64,000 nt of DNA, taken from the NCBI GenBank assembly GCA_964059195.1, contig CAXKWD010000006.1:131670539-131734538 (forward strand). The letters run 5' to 3'. Both the position numbers and the translations under genes were made by a program. The notes under the pieces were generated by a model. It searched no databases, was not told where the DNA came from, and worked only from the letters and a program-made list of their open reading frames with translations. Below, in pieces: positions 12,851 to 24,589 of the stretch (its first letter is position 1; each line of letters opens with the position of its first letter). The stretch comes from Ectobius pallidus. Taxonomy: Eukaryota > Arthropoda > Insecta > Blattodea > Ectobiidae.

Positions 12851-12855
12851 ATTGT

Positions 12856-13437
12856 TTTTGAAGTGAAACTTCTTTAGCCGCGGTAGGAGTAAATCGAGAG
12901 CTAACCGAAACTTGCGTTACGAACAAAATCGACACGAAATTAGTGGGCCTGTGACGGAACGGACTGCACAGAAAACAATTTACTCATTGATTAAGCTTAT
13001 CCAAAATTTAAAAAACCCAAAAATCCAAAATAAAAAATCTAAAAATCCAAAATTAAAAAAGTAAAAAATCCAAAAAATCCAAAATTAAAAGATCAAAAAA
13101 TTTAAAAAACTTACGGGAGCGCGCGGGGGGAAAGGTATCAGGCATTGAGTGGGGGGGCTATTACTGCTTTGAGCTAGTGGCGTGGTGAGCCCTTCACCAT
13201 TATAAAAAATCAAATATTTAAAAAATACAAAATAAAAAAATACAAAATTAAAACAAATACAAAAATCCAAAAAATAAAAAAATTAAAACATCAAAAATTA
13301 AAAAATACAAAAATCCAAAATTTTAAAAGTCCAAAACCCCAATATTAAAAACAATCCAAAATTTAAAAAATCCAATAAACCAAAATTTAAAAAATTAAAC
13401 AAGTTTCACTTCTGTCGCGTGGAGTTCCATGCACACC
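12856..13437. repeat. A-rich dispersed repeat family R2, copy 1
   Basis: Starts TGAAGTGAAACTTCTTTAGC and ends AAGTTTCACTTCTGTCGCG followed by an imperfect hairpin (GCGTGG...CCATGC). The ends are partly inverted copies of each other (GAAGTGAAACTT). The middle is a degenerate tandem array of CCAAAATTAAAAAAT-type units, interrupted near 13113-13200 by a GC-richer block. The second copy is at 22570-23237. No coding capacity. Probably a non-autonomous DNA element, class undetermined. Confidence 0.7.
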
Positions 13438-15355
13438 TTTTTTTACATGGACTGAACACTGAAACATCTTCATACATGTAGCTTCTTGGATAAAAACAAT
13501 TATCACTGAACTCAGCGATTGCGTCAATATAATATTTACTGTATATGAACAAAAGAAGATATGAAAATAATGTAGATACTCCTTTATTTAGCCTATGTAG
13601 CGAAGCATTTTGAATCTTTTAAGTTATGGTGACTTATAGTAATAAATAAAAATAGTAATAACCTAAGATATGAATAGTGGCTCCACTGGCACCAGAGAGT
13701 TTAATCTAAAAGAAAATTAAACAGCTCATATTCGCGGAAAGTGTAGGCAGCGATAATAACCGCACGCAGTGCCATCGTCTATCTCGCTTACAATGACAAA
13801 TAGCGATGTATTTTTATTCTTTTTGTGGTTTTGAATTATTATTTACATGCTTGATTATGTAAGTATTCGCAAAACAGTCACAATAAATATAACTCGAGAC
13901 CCGGATTCCCCCAAGATAAATTTATGAGTAACAACGGACCTCTTATCATATTTCCTATTATTATTTTTCTATCCTTCATTTCGAAGAAAAATCACACGAG
14001 ACACCTGAATTTCGGGATCTGCTGTATACAAGGAAAGATTCACTTCAGAAGGGCAGACAGCAGTTCAGCAATAGATAAAGATGTCACATATTTAGATCCC
14101 CTGATAGTTGTGCATGAGGGACAGAATAAAGAGCGGAGGGAAGGGTCGGCGAGTTTTCTATTCAACAAAGGTGTCAATGCAAGGTGATGATCCATTTTCA
14201 GTAGCACGATGTGTTGCTTCCTACTATAGAAATGTTAGACAATACCTGAAGGGCAGGATTTTGGGATGGTGAAGCAGCAAAAGATGTTAGTAACAACTCA
14301 GTTGTCACGTGACGAGCTTAAGGTGAAACCAGAGCTTTTCAAGTTAATCTACGAAAGAATGTTTTCAGATACGAAAGCAAACAACCAATACGTTCTAATG
14401 GCTCCTTGCAAAATAGTTAGGTACTATTAATTATTCAAACTAATCCTTTATCATGGGCGTGATAATGTTGTTATAATAAGCATGGGCGTGAGGTGTGAGA
14501 GGCCACTTAGAGTTAAGGGCTTTGAACAACGAAAAAGTTATAAAATGTGAATTTTAATTATCATTCAAGCAAAGTGGCTCCTAAGTGTTTAATTAGCGAT
14601 GCATTATTCTTACGCCATCATTTTATGAAGGTTTTCAGGGCACACATCTGAGTCACTGCACAACAAATGCAATGAAATGCACAGTTTCGAAGATTTTTCA
14701 AATGAATAGATAACATATTTAGTATCGCCATTTACATCCATCCAAACCAGATATTAATCACAGTTCACCATATTAAGTGATTGTGTTCACAATTGCAGTA
14801 GCTAACTTACGACATTTTCCCTTATAAATGAGGCATAGGCCTACAGCCATTCTCTAAAAAAAATTCACTGTAAAATTTCACCGGAATAATTTCATCTAGG
14901 CCTAATTGTCGTCACATAGTCTTAAAACTCTTGGTCTAACACCTCTTTTAAGGTTCCGGCCGTTCACTCAACTAAACTAAACTAAAAGAAAATATTACGT
15001 AACCATGGGGGACATGAGGTCTCACAGGCCGCAGCAAAAATTAACTGTTTACTAGCACGGCTTCACTAACGCTAATGGGTGTCACATAACTTATGGATGA
15101 TAAAGGGTCTTTAGAAGGTAGTGTAAATAACACACTTAGGAAGACGATATCCGGACAGTAGCAACGGATTATGTTTTTAGGGTGGTCATACAGACCTCAC
15201 ATCCATGGTTAAGTGTTAATGATAGGCCATAAGATGAAGAAATCAGAACACCTCTACTATTCTATAGGCTAACTGATTTCTCATACATTTATTAATAATT
15301 AGGTTTTATAGCTATTCAACACTTTTTAACTTGTAATATTTTGTTAGATTCTAAA
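13438..15355. other. Anonymous DNA
   Basis: Short frame at 13924-14187 without recognisable domain. Several TAGGCCTA octamers. No repeat boundary or RNA gene seen. Confidence 0.5.
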
Positions 15356-15359
15356 CTAA

Positions 15360-15590
15360 AGGTGTCTGATAAGCATTACCCGTTCAGTTCAGAAACTAGA
15401 GAAAACAATCTATATTTAGCTAGCAAACAGTCACTTTAAAATATAACATTTAATTATGAAATGCCTAACAAAATATTTTAATTCCTTATGTGACGAAAGA
15501 ATCAATTTTTCCCGAAACGTTGTTCTAAAGAATGGTAATTTATGAAGGATTTCTATAAACTATGCCTATATATTCATCACAAAGAAAGAC
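15360..15590 (+). repeat. Direct repeat partner A
   Basis: About 230 bp alignable with 17446-17690 in the same orientation, with numerous substitutions and small indels. Shared stretches include TATTTAGCTA, TTTTTCCCGAAA and TATGAAGGATTTCTA. Either an old local duplication or two copies of an unnamed dispersed repeat. Confidence 0.7.
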
Positions 15591-15599
15591 GGCTTACCA

Positions 15600-16950
15600 C
15601 CCAACAGCTGCGACATCTACCTCCGTCTTTAGAATTCATTGGTAGATGGTAGGGTTGGATCATGTGATCAGCTGTCGATACCGAAGGGCATTTTTGACGA
15701 TGGTCTTAACCGAGGGCTAGTATTTTGACCAGAGTTGCTACTTCTATCTGCACTCCGTTCCAAACAAATAAAGTGACCAAATATTTCTCTAGGTAAATAA
15801 TATTCACCATCACCGAAAGGTTGTTTCATTTTACACACATACTAAATTCTACAAGTTGTCTCTTTGCATACGCCTATAGGCTAGAGAAGAATGTGAGTGA
15901 ATGATGCGGATTACTTTTTACTTAGAAAACGAATAATCATGGACTGCTATGATTTTATTATGGGTATTGTCATTTATATCCTACGAAAGTTTATTTTAGG
16001 CCGAAAATTATGAGAACGGTCTTATCATTGTCGATGGAATAAGTAATTTTCTTTATAGGCCTATAGCGGTTGGATTCTCGTATCACATAGAAAAGGAAAG
16101 CATTAAAATTCTAAAAGGGAATAGGAAGAGGAGAAAATAATAAGGCTGGTGTACAATACAGTAGAGAGAGCTAATTATGTGCATAGATGGTTTGATGAAA
16201 GAAAATTTTAAAAGCATTTCAAAGTTTTCTCTCCCTTCTTCTTCAAAAATTTCCCTTCTTACATCTATCACATTTTTAAAAGCATTTTTCACACTCCAAG
16301 TCATCCCTCATACAGAAGGTCTGAATTGTATTCATTGAATTTCATTCCTTGATGTACTTCTACTCTCTTTCTGTTTTTCCTTTTTTTATCAGTAAATTTG
16401 AACAAAGGCTCGGCTTTTTATAGTTAATATACATTATTGTCACTGCTTTCTATTGTAATTCCACAGCACATTTAAATTTACCTTTTGTCCTACTCTACTC
16501 CCTCTTACGACGTTGGCTGTACAATACTGAATAAAAATTAGTAAAGGAAACCTAGAGGTGTATTATTTTATTTAGTCAACGCAAGAGTTTGAGTGCATGC
16601 TTTTGCACAGTATTATATAAGCAAAAGGTTTCTCAGAAAGCAGTGTCAATGGCTGTACGAAGTTCTGTTGCTATCTCTAAGATGAACAAAATAATACACT
16701 TTTTAAAACATGCATTCTTGACCATGAATAAACCGTGATATGAACGTCATTGCTTCACGTTGTACTAATTGTTTAGGTTCCATCTGTCTTGCCTGTTATC
16801 TGTGTAACATAACATTTTCAGTAGTAGGCCTATGTAGGCCTATATAAGTCCTAGTATCATCACACATCTGCTATCTACGCATAGCAAGAAATGTAGGTCT
16901 ATCAGTCATAAAATCCATTAATGAATTTCATCTTTTTATTTGAGGGTAAA
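15600..16950. other. Anonymous DNA
   Basis: A minus-strand frame at 16083-16304 has no recognisable domain. Two adjacent TAGGCCTA octamers lie near 16826-16845. Nothing else seen. Confidence 0.5.
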
Positions 16951-16956
16951 CTTAGA

Positions 16957-17279
16957 ATATATATGTATGCGTATTTTTAGCCTAAACCCTCAAAGAGATT
17001 ACAAAACCTAAAAGCGAAGGATCGAGCAGCCTGAAAATATAGAATGTATTATGGGGATTATATATGGTCAATGAAAATGTTAGGTTAGAAGAGCATAATA
17101 GATAAAATATGTTTGTCTAAAATAATTTATCTTTTTCTCAAGTACTGACCTGTTAACATTTTCATTGACCATATATAATCCCCATAATACATTCTATATT
17201 TTCAGGCTGCTCGATCCTTCGCTTTTAGGTTTTGTAATCTCTTTGAGGGTTTAGGCTAAAAATACGCATACATATATAT
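16957..17279. repeat. Perfect 126-bp inverted repeat with 71-bp spacer
   Basis: Arm 16957-17082 and arm 17154-17279 are exact reverse complements by base-by-base reading. The spacer is 17083-17153. The outer ends are TA-rich (ATATATATGTATGC). No coding capacity. The perfection implies either a very recent inverted duplication or foldback, or a sequencing or assembly artefact. Confidence 0.9.
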
Positions 17280-17445
17280 AAAATCCATGATTCAAACTCA
17301 AAATATCTTTACAATAAAATATCAATTAATAATCATTGGTGCCTTCAGCTTAACACCTTTATATTACTCCGAGCTCAGGCGTACGAAAGAACACTTAGGT
17401 CTACAGTTTTTACTACTCAGGATATCTTGCATTATTGATTTTCAT

Positions 17446-17690
17446 ACTGTCTAATAAGCGTTACCCATTCAGTCCAGAAGTTAGAAAGAAACTGTCCATA
17501 TTTAGCTATCAAACAGTTACTTATAAAGATAATGTTTAATTATGATATGCCTATAATAAAATCTTTTATTTCCTTATATGACAAAATAATAACTTTTTCC
17601 CGAAAAGTTGTTCCAAAAAAACAGTAATCTATGAAGGATTTCTACAGAATATGCCTACATATACCTATATCTTTATCACACTTAAGGCGT
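17446..17690 (+). repeat. Direct repeat partner B
   Basis: Diverged copy of 15360-15590, starting about 165 bp after the perfect palindrome. Confidence 0.7.
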
Positions 17691-17904
17691 TTCCTGGAGT
17701 ACCACGAGAAAATTGTTAGTCTTAAAGAAAAAGCACCTTAAATACAGTTGAAAAATCGTCATTCCATTTTTAAATAAGTATTTTGTTGCAGTATTGTTTC
17801 AGACTTCGAATAAGTTCTTTATTATATTGAGAATAAGAAAATATTAAACTACACAGCCTATCTACAACCATAAACATTCAATCTCTTTTTTGGGGGGGGA
17901 AGGG

Positions 17905-18105
17905 GTGATTGATTGTTATGATTATTAGACGACGTGTTAGTCCTACGCTGCTACTTAAAGACTGTAAACGTAGCCGGTATCCTGAAAATTCTTCCTACTG
18001 CAGTTTAAATTGTGCACACATAAATTTCATCGACCTGGACGAGGATCAAACCCGCCAACTTAGGAATAGAAAATTAGTCTCTTATTGATTGTTCTACTAT
18101 GAGCA
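17905..18105 (-). mobile_element. tRNA-derived SINE, copy 2 of the 2.9-kb family
   Basis: The minus strand carries GGGTTTGATCCTCGTCCAGGT, comparable in place and context to GGATTCGATCCC at 3051-3062, followed by a related body with the landmark ACxxCGTCTAA. Diverged and without a clear target duplication. Confidence 0.55.
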
Positions 18106-18186
18106 ATTTTTTTGGAGATTTTTTTCCAGGTTATATGTCTCTGGCAATGGTTTTAAAAAGTTGGACAATCAGATACATATACCGGC

Positions 18187-18190
<4 letters not shown>

Positions 18191-18230
<40 letters not shown>
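18191..18230. repeat. (AG)20 microsatellite
   Basis: Uninterrupted AG run. The minus-strand Ser/Leu frame through it is an artefact. Confidence 0.97.
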
Positions 18231-18232
<2 letters not shown>

Positions 18233-18960
18233 ACAGAATAATACACAGACATAAAAATGCAACTAGACAAAAAGACTGACAGTGTGGGAGAGAGCCGAAA
18301 ACACCATGTGAATAAGCAAGTAAAACAAAAGTTAAGAGATATGACTGACATACTTCAAAATGAAAATTTCACACGAAGATGAATTTTGAAAGAAATAATT
18401 CCATTGTTTTATATTCAAATATAAAATAAATAGACAAAACGTATTTATACATAAAGGCCTACATGCATTGAGTGACAGAAATTAATTTAAACACAGTACT
18501 GACTATGTAAGCTAAGAAATACATAAACGCAGTGTGTCACATTTGGGTCGATAAGAGAATTTGTGAAAGAAAACTTGACGGTTTGAGGTTACCTTTTATG
18601 CACGATAAACAAGCTGGAATCGATATTTAAAGCGAGTGTTTACGAGGGTAAGACTTCTTTTCTCGAACAAATATGAGGATGTTGTCACGATTTCATTGCC
18701 CATTCCCTGACACAGGTGTTCAACAAATAAGTGACGTCGTTATTCACTGTATTCTAACATTAATGGCGCAACGTGACCGCAGTTGTTCTGTGTGTTCACT
18801 TTAATTTCCTAGACGTAATTTGAATTATTCTCCTTTACTCTTACATTTCAAGAGTAAGTTACATCTCATGGTCTCGTGCCTAAATCTATAACAAATTCCT
18901 CCACCTCTGAAACTCATTATTAGTAGTCTTTTTCTTTCATTCTTCTTTCTTTGTCTTAGT
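18231..18960. other. Anonymous DNA
   Basis: No gene, RNA or recognisable repeat seen. Confidence 0.45.
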
Positions 18961-18964
18961 TTTA

Positions 18965-19402
18965 CCTTTCCCTTTTAGGATTTAAGCGACCCAAGCCGCC
19001 CGGGCCTTAAAGGGCCGAGACCTGTCGGGAGAGGAATTATCTATGGATCACATACGTACTTTTTTGACCAGACAAGGACATGGAGGGCCTCCCCGGATGA
19101 GTGATCAGCCCAATGCCGGGGCCACCTCCGAGACAACACGAACACATAGGACGAGACACACCATTTACACACACACTCACTCCAAACAATGCGAGGATGG
19201 GATGAAGATGATAATGATGTCATGACGGCCAGATGATATCTGGGGACCACAAGGGCCTAAAGTTACCCAACTTTTGTCTCACAGGTGAGGAAAACCCCAA
19301 GAAAAAAACCTCACCTAGGTAACTTCCCCGACCAGGATACGAACTCGGGCCCGGTACGTGAGAGGAGCGCGAACGCATCCCCTACGCCACAGCGGTGGTA
19401 TT
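18965..19402 (-). mobile_element. tRNA-derived SINE, near full length
   Basis: Minus-strand head: GGCGTAGGGGATGCG (A-box region) and GAGTTCGTATCCTGG (B box). Next come a conserved-looking body (ACCTAGGTGAGG and GGGGTTTTCCTC), a distal part with CTCTCCCGACAGG and GGGTCGCTTAAAT, and an A-rich tail. The distal part matches 31118-31290 on the opposite strand, which confirms a dispersed family. Opposed open frames at 19041-19250 lie inside the SINE and are not genes. Confidence 0.75.
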
Positions 19403-19639
19403 ATTAGTCTACGAGATTTAAATACGGAAAAGAACTTACGTCAAATCCGAATCTTAAAAATTATAAGTTTACAGAATAATAGTCTATAAAATATTTATGT
19501 AATAATTCTAGATGTTTAAATTCTGCCTATGGTAGATGGTGCAGCGGTCGGGTGGTAGGCCAAATCCCTACAGGGATGTAGCGCCACGGAGTATAGTTTT
19601 TTTAGATGTTTAAATGTTTAGTGCCCATAATAGACAATT

Positions 19640-19870
19640 CGGTTCATAGCTGTGGCGCCTTCGCTCTCCTCACGGAGCGGACCCAGGTTAGATTCCCGGT
19701 CGGGACAAGTTTCCTAGGTGGGGATTTTCCGGTAATTTTTCTGGCATACTCCAAATTTTTTCTGGTATTTTCCCTAGAGGGTCAGTCTCTAACAGAAAAA
19801 GTACTAGGATAAATTCCAGGAGGTAAAGGCGGCCGATGTCTAAGGCTAAAAATCTGGAAATCTCAAACTT
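19640..19870 (+). mobile_element. tRNA-derived SINE
   Basis: Head with TGTGGCGCCTTCGCTC and B-box-like GGTTAGATTCCCGG (about 19685-19698), then a body including TAGGTGGGGATTTTCC and, near 19825, GGTAAAGGCGGCCG. The last module resembles the distal part of the SINE at 42400-42712, suggesting two SINE types with a shared body. Confidence 0.65.
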
Positions 19871-21510
19871 TAGGAACTTTAAGGGCCTCAAAGACCTGTA
19901 TAATTGGGATTTTTAATTCTGCTTTTCATATGAATAACTGAAATGGAAGTTAACAACAAAAGTTGCAAAAATAACAGTATCGCTAACAATAAGGAATTGA
20001 TTTTAGATTAGCCACACTCGTACTTACGTATAACTGCAAGTCACTTAAAATTAATCACTTTACATCACAATTACAATCACATTGTAATCACATTACAATT
20101 TAATGAAAATTAGTCCAATAACCACCAAATTCTTTCTCCTTAGAACCTTGAATTCTACCTTAAAATTCTGTCATTACAACCTCCCAAAACCAAATTATTT
20201 TCACGAAGAACAATGGAATATGAACCTGGTACATTCCGAATGCCGATTTATTTCTGTAAGCTAGATATAACATTATCAGATTTTTCTATAAAACTGTAAG
20301 CCAATAAGTGCCTACATGTGGAGTAGCCTACGCGTATTTAAAGGAAGAATTCGAACAGTCCTTAACTTACATCCAAATTATATTTTTAACTCACGTCTTA
20401 ATTTTGTTTTAGCTGGGGCATACAGATATAAATTATTCTTAAGACAGCACTTTAAAATTAAAATTCATGGAAGCGTCTGCATAAGAAACTACATCTCACA
20501 CAGAAGGCATTGAACATACATCGTAAATAAAATGGTAGAAGAATTATTGAAATATTATGGAAGACATATTGAGATATTAAATAAAAAAGGAGGGAACTTG
20601 AAATCAACCAAGTGTGGAATCCCCTTTGCAGTACAGAAATCTCCAGACCCAACTAATCCATTAGCGCTATCCATTCAGAAGAACAGACAAAGATAGGAGA
20701 AAGGAGATAGAAAACATAAAAAGAATATGCTACCGCTGCTGTTAGAGGCAAACCGAACGGAAAATTCGATCACGAAAAAGATGGAAGGGAAAAAGGGAGA
20801 AAAAACTGAAGAGAAGTTTTGGGGTTGAAGAAAACTTTATGAGAATATCATCTCTTTTACTTTCTTCCTCTACATAAGTTTGATTCTGGGGTATACTATC
20901 CCTGTCTCTATTTGACAGCTGTTACTTGAGCGGTTTCTCCACTGGAGTAGAGACGCTAATTTGCGCATCAATCATAGGGAAGTCAAGAGATCTCGCACTT
21001 GAAGCTCTCAAGACGTAAGTTTGGAGGGGAAAGAATAAGCTGTACCTACTTGAGAAATAAAGACCTGGGTACTGTACGCAGACGATAGAGTTAATGTAGT
21101 AAAATAATAGAAAGTTACAGAGAGAAGGGTGACGATAGACGAAAGAAAGAGCTGGATAATCTAATTTTTAGGTAATTTGTTTAGACAAAACGTAGGCTAT
21201 ATATTAATGAAAAAATCTGATAAACTCACTTAGCTTCCTCTGCCTAAATAAAGTTTTCCTCTTAGTATAATATATTATTATATATGACATTCTCTTCCTG
21301 TAAACTGGTTATAAAAATGAAGAGAATGTCGTTACCCCTTCGTATCGCATCCCCGAAGGATACAAACCCAAATAACATCTGATTAAAGCAGTCATGTAAC
21401 TTTATTTAAAGAGACAATAATACATCTTTCGCACTTTACATTCTGATATAGAATAGCCTACGAGGCCGTGAAAGAGCGCGTGTTCAGTTGGTTTGAACCT
21501 GATACAAAGC
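19871..21510. other. Anonymous DNA
   Basis: Nothing recognisable beyond short chance frames. Confidence 0.5.
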
Positions 21511-21512
21511 TT

Positions 21513-21706
21513 TATTTGAATAAAAACACTTTCTTAACGCACTTTATTTTACCTTAGTAAACTTCTGGACGGCCGTTTCGCAGGTGGTGTTCCTGCATCA
21601 TCAGCAGAGTGCAGAGTTGGCACTCTGCTGATGATGCAGGAAACGGCCGTCCAGAAGTTTACTAAGGTAAAATAAAGTGCGTTAAGAAAGTGTTTTTATT
21701 CAAATA
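21513..21706. repeat. 194-bp foldback palindrome, possible MITE
   Basis: The left arm (21513-21579, resuming at 21592-21612) is the exact inverse of the right arm (21620-21706), apart from about 12 extra bases at 21580-21591. The loop is 7 nt. The outer ends are TATTTGAATAAA and its complement, leaving TA at both edges as in TA-targeting elements. No coding capacity. Confidence 0.85.
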
Positions 21707-22537
21707 TTTGTACACAACGCTAAAGTCGGACACAAGAATGAAAGCTTTATTGTTCACAAGGAAAGACTGACTTTCTATAAAGAGTGGGTAGCATACAAGG
21801 ATCCTTCAGAGAATTTTTCGAAAAAATAAATGTTTCAAATAAAAGTATTAGCTCTTGGTATAAGCGCCCCATATAAGAAAATTTAAAGAAAATCGTCAGA
21901 GCCGTTTTTGGGAAAATCCCTCGTGTTTAAGAACTTTAGATAGCTCTTCAACATCCTGTTCATCATCTAGGACAGCCTACTGTAGAAGACTTAAGTTAAC
22001 GATATTAAATATTAACGTATGTAACTAACGAAAACCAAAACAATTTAAAAACAATATATTTTATTAGTCTTACGTAAATAGAGAGAACTACTGACATGAT
22101 TTAGTTGTCGAGTGGAAAGATAGCTTGCAATAAATACAAAATCATTTTGATGAAACCAATCTTCGGCATTGATTTTTGCCATTCTCTAATTAAATAGATC
22201 TGATCTGGTACATTCGAGAAATGGAGTTCATCTGTAAGCCCCCATGAAAGGAAGAGCTGAAGAATGGAGTAATTGAATAAATTAATTAATAAACACACGA
22301 ACAGATTGAAAAAGGATATTGCGGCAAGGAAAGCCGACAGAAGAAGAGCACCTGGTAGGATGGGATGACATTATCTGGTGAAGAGATGAGAGGGAGTCTG
22401 CATCCCATCCCGTGCTGTGACACATCCGGACTTGTTGCGCTTCCTATACACACCCGCTGAGCGCACTCACGTCTAACATACACGCGCTTCAGCTTAATGG
22501 TGTAATCAGCAAACTAGATTATTCGCTGGACTCGTGA

Positions 22538-22575
22538 ACTAGGGATGGGAATTTTCGAATTATATTATCGAATAT
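22538..22575 (+). mobile_element. Terminal fragment resembling a hAT-type end
   Basis: TAGGGATGGGAATTTTCG matches the start of the TIR of the hAT-type element at 37407 (TAGGGATGGG). The opposite end is absent and the R2 repeat begins directly after it, so this appears to be an interrupted remnant. Confidence 0.4.
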
Positions 22576-23237
22576 AATTTTTTGAAGTGAAACTTCTTTA
22601 GCCGCGGTAGGGGTAAATCGAAAGCTTGTGTAACGCTCAAAATCGTCACGAAATTAGTGAGGTGTGACGGAACGGACTGCACAGAAAATAATCAACTCAA
22701 TGATTAGGCTTATCCAAAGTTTAAAAAAGCCAAAAATTAAAAATTAAAGAATCGAACATCCAAAATTTAAAAAATCCAAACTCCAAAATTAAAAAATCGA
22801 AAATCCAAAATTAAAAAATACAAAAAAATTCAAAAATACAAAATTTAAAAAAATACAAAATTGTAGAAACCAGAATTCCAAAATTAAAAAATTCAAAGAT
22901 ACAAAATTAAAAAGTCCAAAAATTCAAAATTTAAAAAATAAAAAATCCAAAATTAAAAAATTCAAATATTCCAAATTTTAAAAAATTAAAAAATTCCAAA
23001 ATAAAAAATCCTAAATTTAAAAAATAAAGAATCCAAAATTTAAAAATCCAAAATTCCAAAATTAAAAAAATTAAAAGATAAAAAATTTTAAAAATCCAAA
23101 ATCCAAAAGTAAATAAGTCCAAAAACGCAATATTCAAAGTCCAGCAATCCAAAACTGAAAATATCCAATAATCCAAAACTGAAAAAATAAGAGTTGAAAC
23201 AAGTTTCACTTCTGTCGCGTGGCGTTCCACGCACACT
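22570..23237. repeat. A-rich dispersed repeat family R2, copy 2
   Basis: Same start (GAAGTGAAACTTCTTTAGCC) and same end (AAGTTTCACTTCTGTCGCG) as 12856-13437. The terminal hairpin is perfect here (GCGTGG-CGTT-CCACGC). The interior is about 450 bp of CCAAAATTAAAAAAT-like degenerate tandem units. The long Phe/Leu-rich minus-strand frame (22931-23236) is a composition artefact. Confidence 0.7.
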
Positions 23238-23239
23238 TT

Positions 23240-23465
23240 TTTTTTTTTAATTGTAGAGAAATTGTTGAGAAATTCAAATATCTGGGAGCAATAATTACAG
23301 ATGCAAGTAATATTAGGATAGAAGTTAAGTGTAGACTCAAATCAGGAAATGCTTGTTTTTATGCAATTCAGAAAATCTTTTTTTCCTCTCCTGTCCAGAA
23401 ATCTAAAACTAAAAATTTATAAGACAGTTAAGGTGTGTTTTATGAGGATTTTAAACAGATATTAC
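23240..23465 (+). pseudogene. LINE ORF2 fragment (post-RT region)
   Basis: The plus strand encodes VEKFKYLGAIITDASNIR, then a basic stretch and a GNACFYAIQKI segment. This matches the part of insect RTE/CR1-like LINE polyproteins just downstream of the reverse transcriptase fingers and palm (typically ...KFKYLGATVTN...GNACYYS...). The frame stops at about 23422 and continues in another frame as an eroded segment (...IYKTVK). It abuts the R2 repeat. Likely the same LINE superfamily as the minus-strand remnant at 32.6-33.1 kb. Non-functional. Confidence 0.7.
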
Positions 23466-23534
23466 ACTCCTACTGTAGAATGAATTTATTTAGGCTTCCT
23501 ATACTTACAACCACTTACAAATAGATTATATATT

Positions 23535-24350
23535 CGTGAAACCGCAGAATATTGTTTCAGTTGCACAATAAGAAGAATATTTTAGGAGAAAAATACCTCT
23601 GATACTGGGTCCCGAACCATGGCCTTTGGCTTTCCGTACCCATACTCTACCAACTTAACTAGCCCGGTTCGATTCACAGCGCCAGATGGAACCTCTCTCC
23701 ATGACTGATTACCCTTAATGGTCTACATCACTGAAAGACAAGTTAAGTCATTAATGTACATGTAATGTCCAGCAGAGACGATAATTAATCCGTATATCCA
23801 TCTTGAATGTTACTGTACAATAACAGTGGAAGCCGGTCACAAAAATCACTAATAGTGTGCCTCACAGTACTGCATATGACATAACTTGTCTTTCAGTGAG
23901 ATAGACCATTAAGGGTAATCAGTCATGGAGAGAGGTTCCATCTGGCGCTGTGAAGTGAACTCTGCCTAGCTCAGTCGGTAGAGTAGCGGCACGAATAGGT
24001 TCGAATCTCAGTGTCAGAGGAATTTTGATCCTATAATATTCTTGTGCAATTTGCAACAGAGACAATAATCTGTGGTTCGTGACTGCATGTATATGTCCAT
24101 CTAACGTGATATAGACCTACTGTGAGGTACGGCACTCTGATTTTGTGACCGGCTTTCCACTGTTAATGTAGGCTTACAGCACATTTAAGATGTTGATGTA
24201 TATTTATGAATCCACATAATATTGTTTCTCTTGAACATTACATGAGAATATTTTAGGAGAAAACTTCCTATGACACTGGGACTCGAACCCATGACCTTCG
24301 GCTTTGTGTCTCATCCCGATGATGCGTAGGCCTACCTAACTGCTAACTAG
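23535..24350. mobile_element. Cluster of three tRNA-derived SINE copies in opposed orientations
   Basis: Copy 1 (about 23535-23680, minus) has A box GTTAAGTTGGTAGAGTA and B-like GGTTCGGGACC. Copy 2 (about 23955-24175, plus) has TAGCTCAGTCGGTAGAGT and GGTTCGAATC. Copy 3 (about 24195-24350, minus) has GGGTTCGAGTCC. All share the downstream motif CCTAAAATATTCTT or a variant. Between copies 1 and 2 an exact-to-near inverted repeat (about 23676-23746 with 23883-23951) adds a foldback. In copy 2 the spacing between the boxes is too short for a tRNA gene. Confidence 0.7.
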
Positions 24351-24589
24351 AACTACACACCACAATATATTTCAATTTAATTTAATTAGACGAATATTTA
24401 AATGTTAACAAAAATGCTTATTTTATTTAGAAATTTGTATTTTACTAATTTCTTTCAAGAATGAAAGAATCGGATTATAAAGTATTACTATGGAGTAACG
24501 ACAAAAACTGATTTTGATGACCTAAAAGTACTTTAAAAATGAGCTATAAAATGACTGGAAAAATACAAAAAAATGACCCGAAAACTAAT

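Noticed and set aside
19041..19250. Opposed open frames of 60-69 codons
   Set aside because: Both lie within a tRNA-derived SINE.
22931..23236. 101-codon minus-strand hydrophobic frame
   Set aside because: Lies inside the degenerate A-rich tandem units of repeat R2. Composition artefact.
23957..24030. Functional tRNA gene
   Set aside because: A and B boxes are present but the stretch between them is too short for an anticodon arm and variable loop, and the unit recurs as a SINE head nearby.
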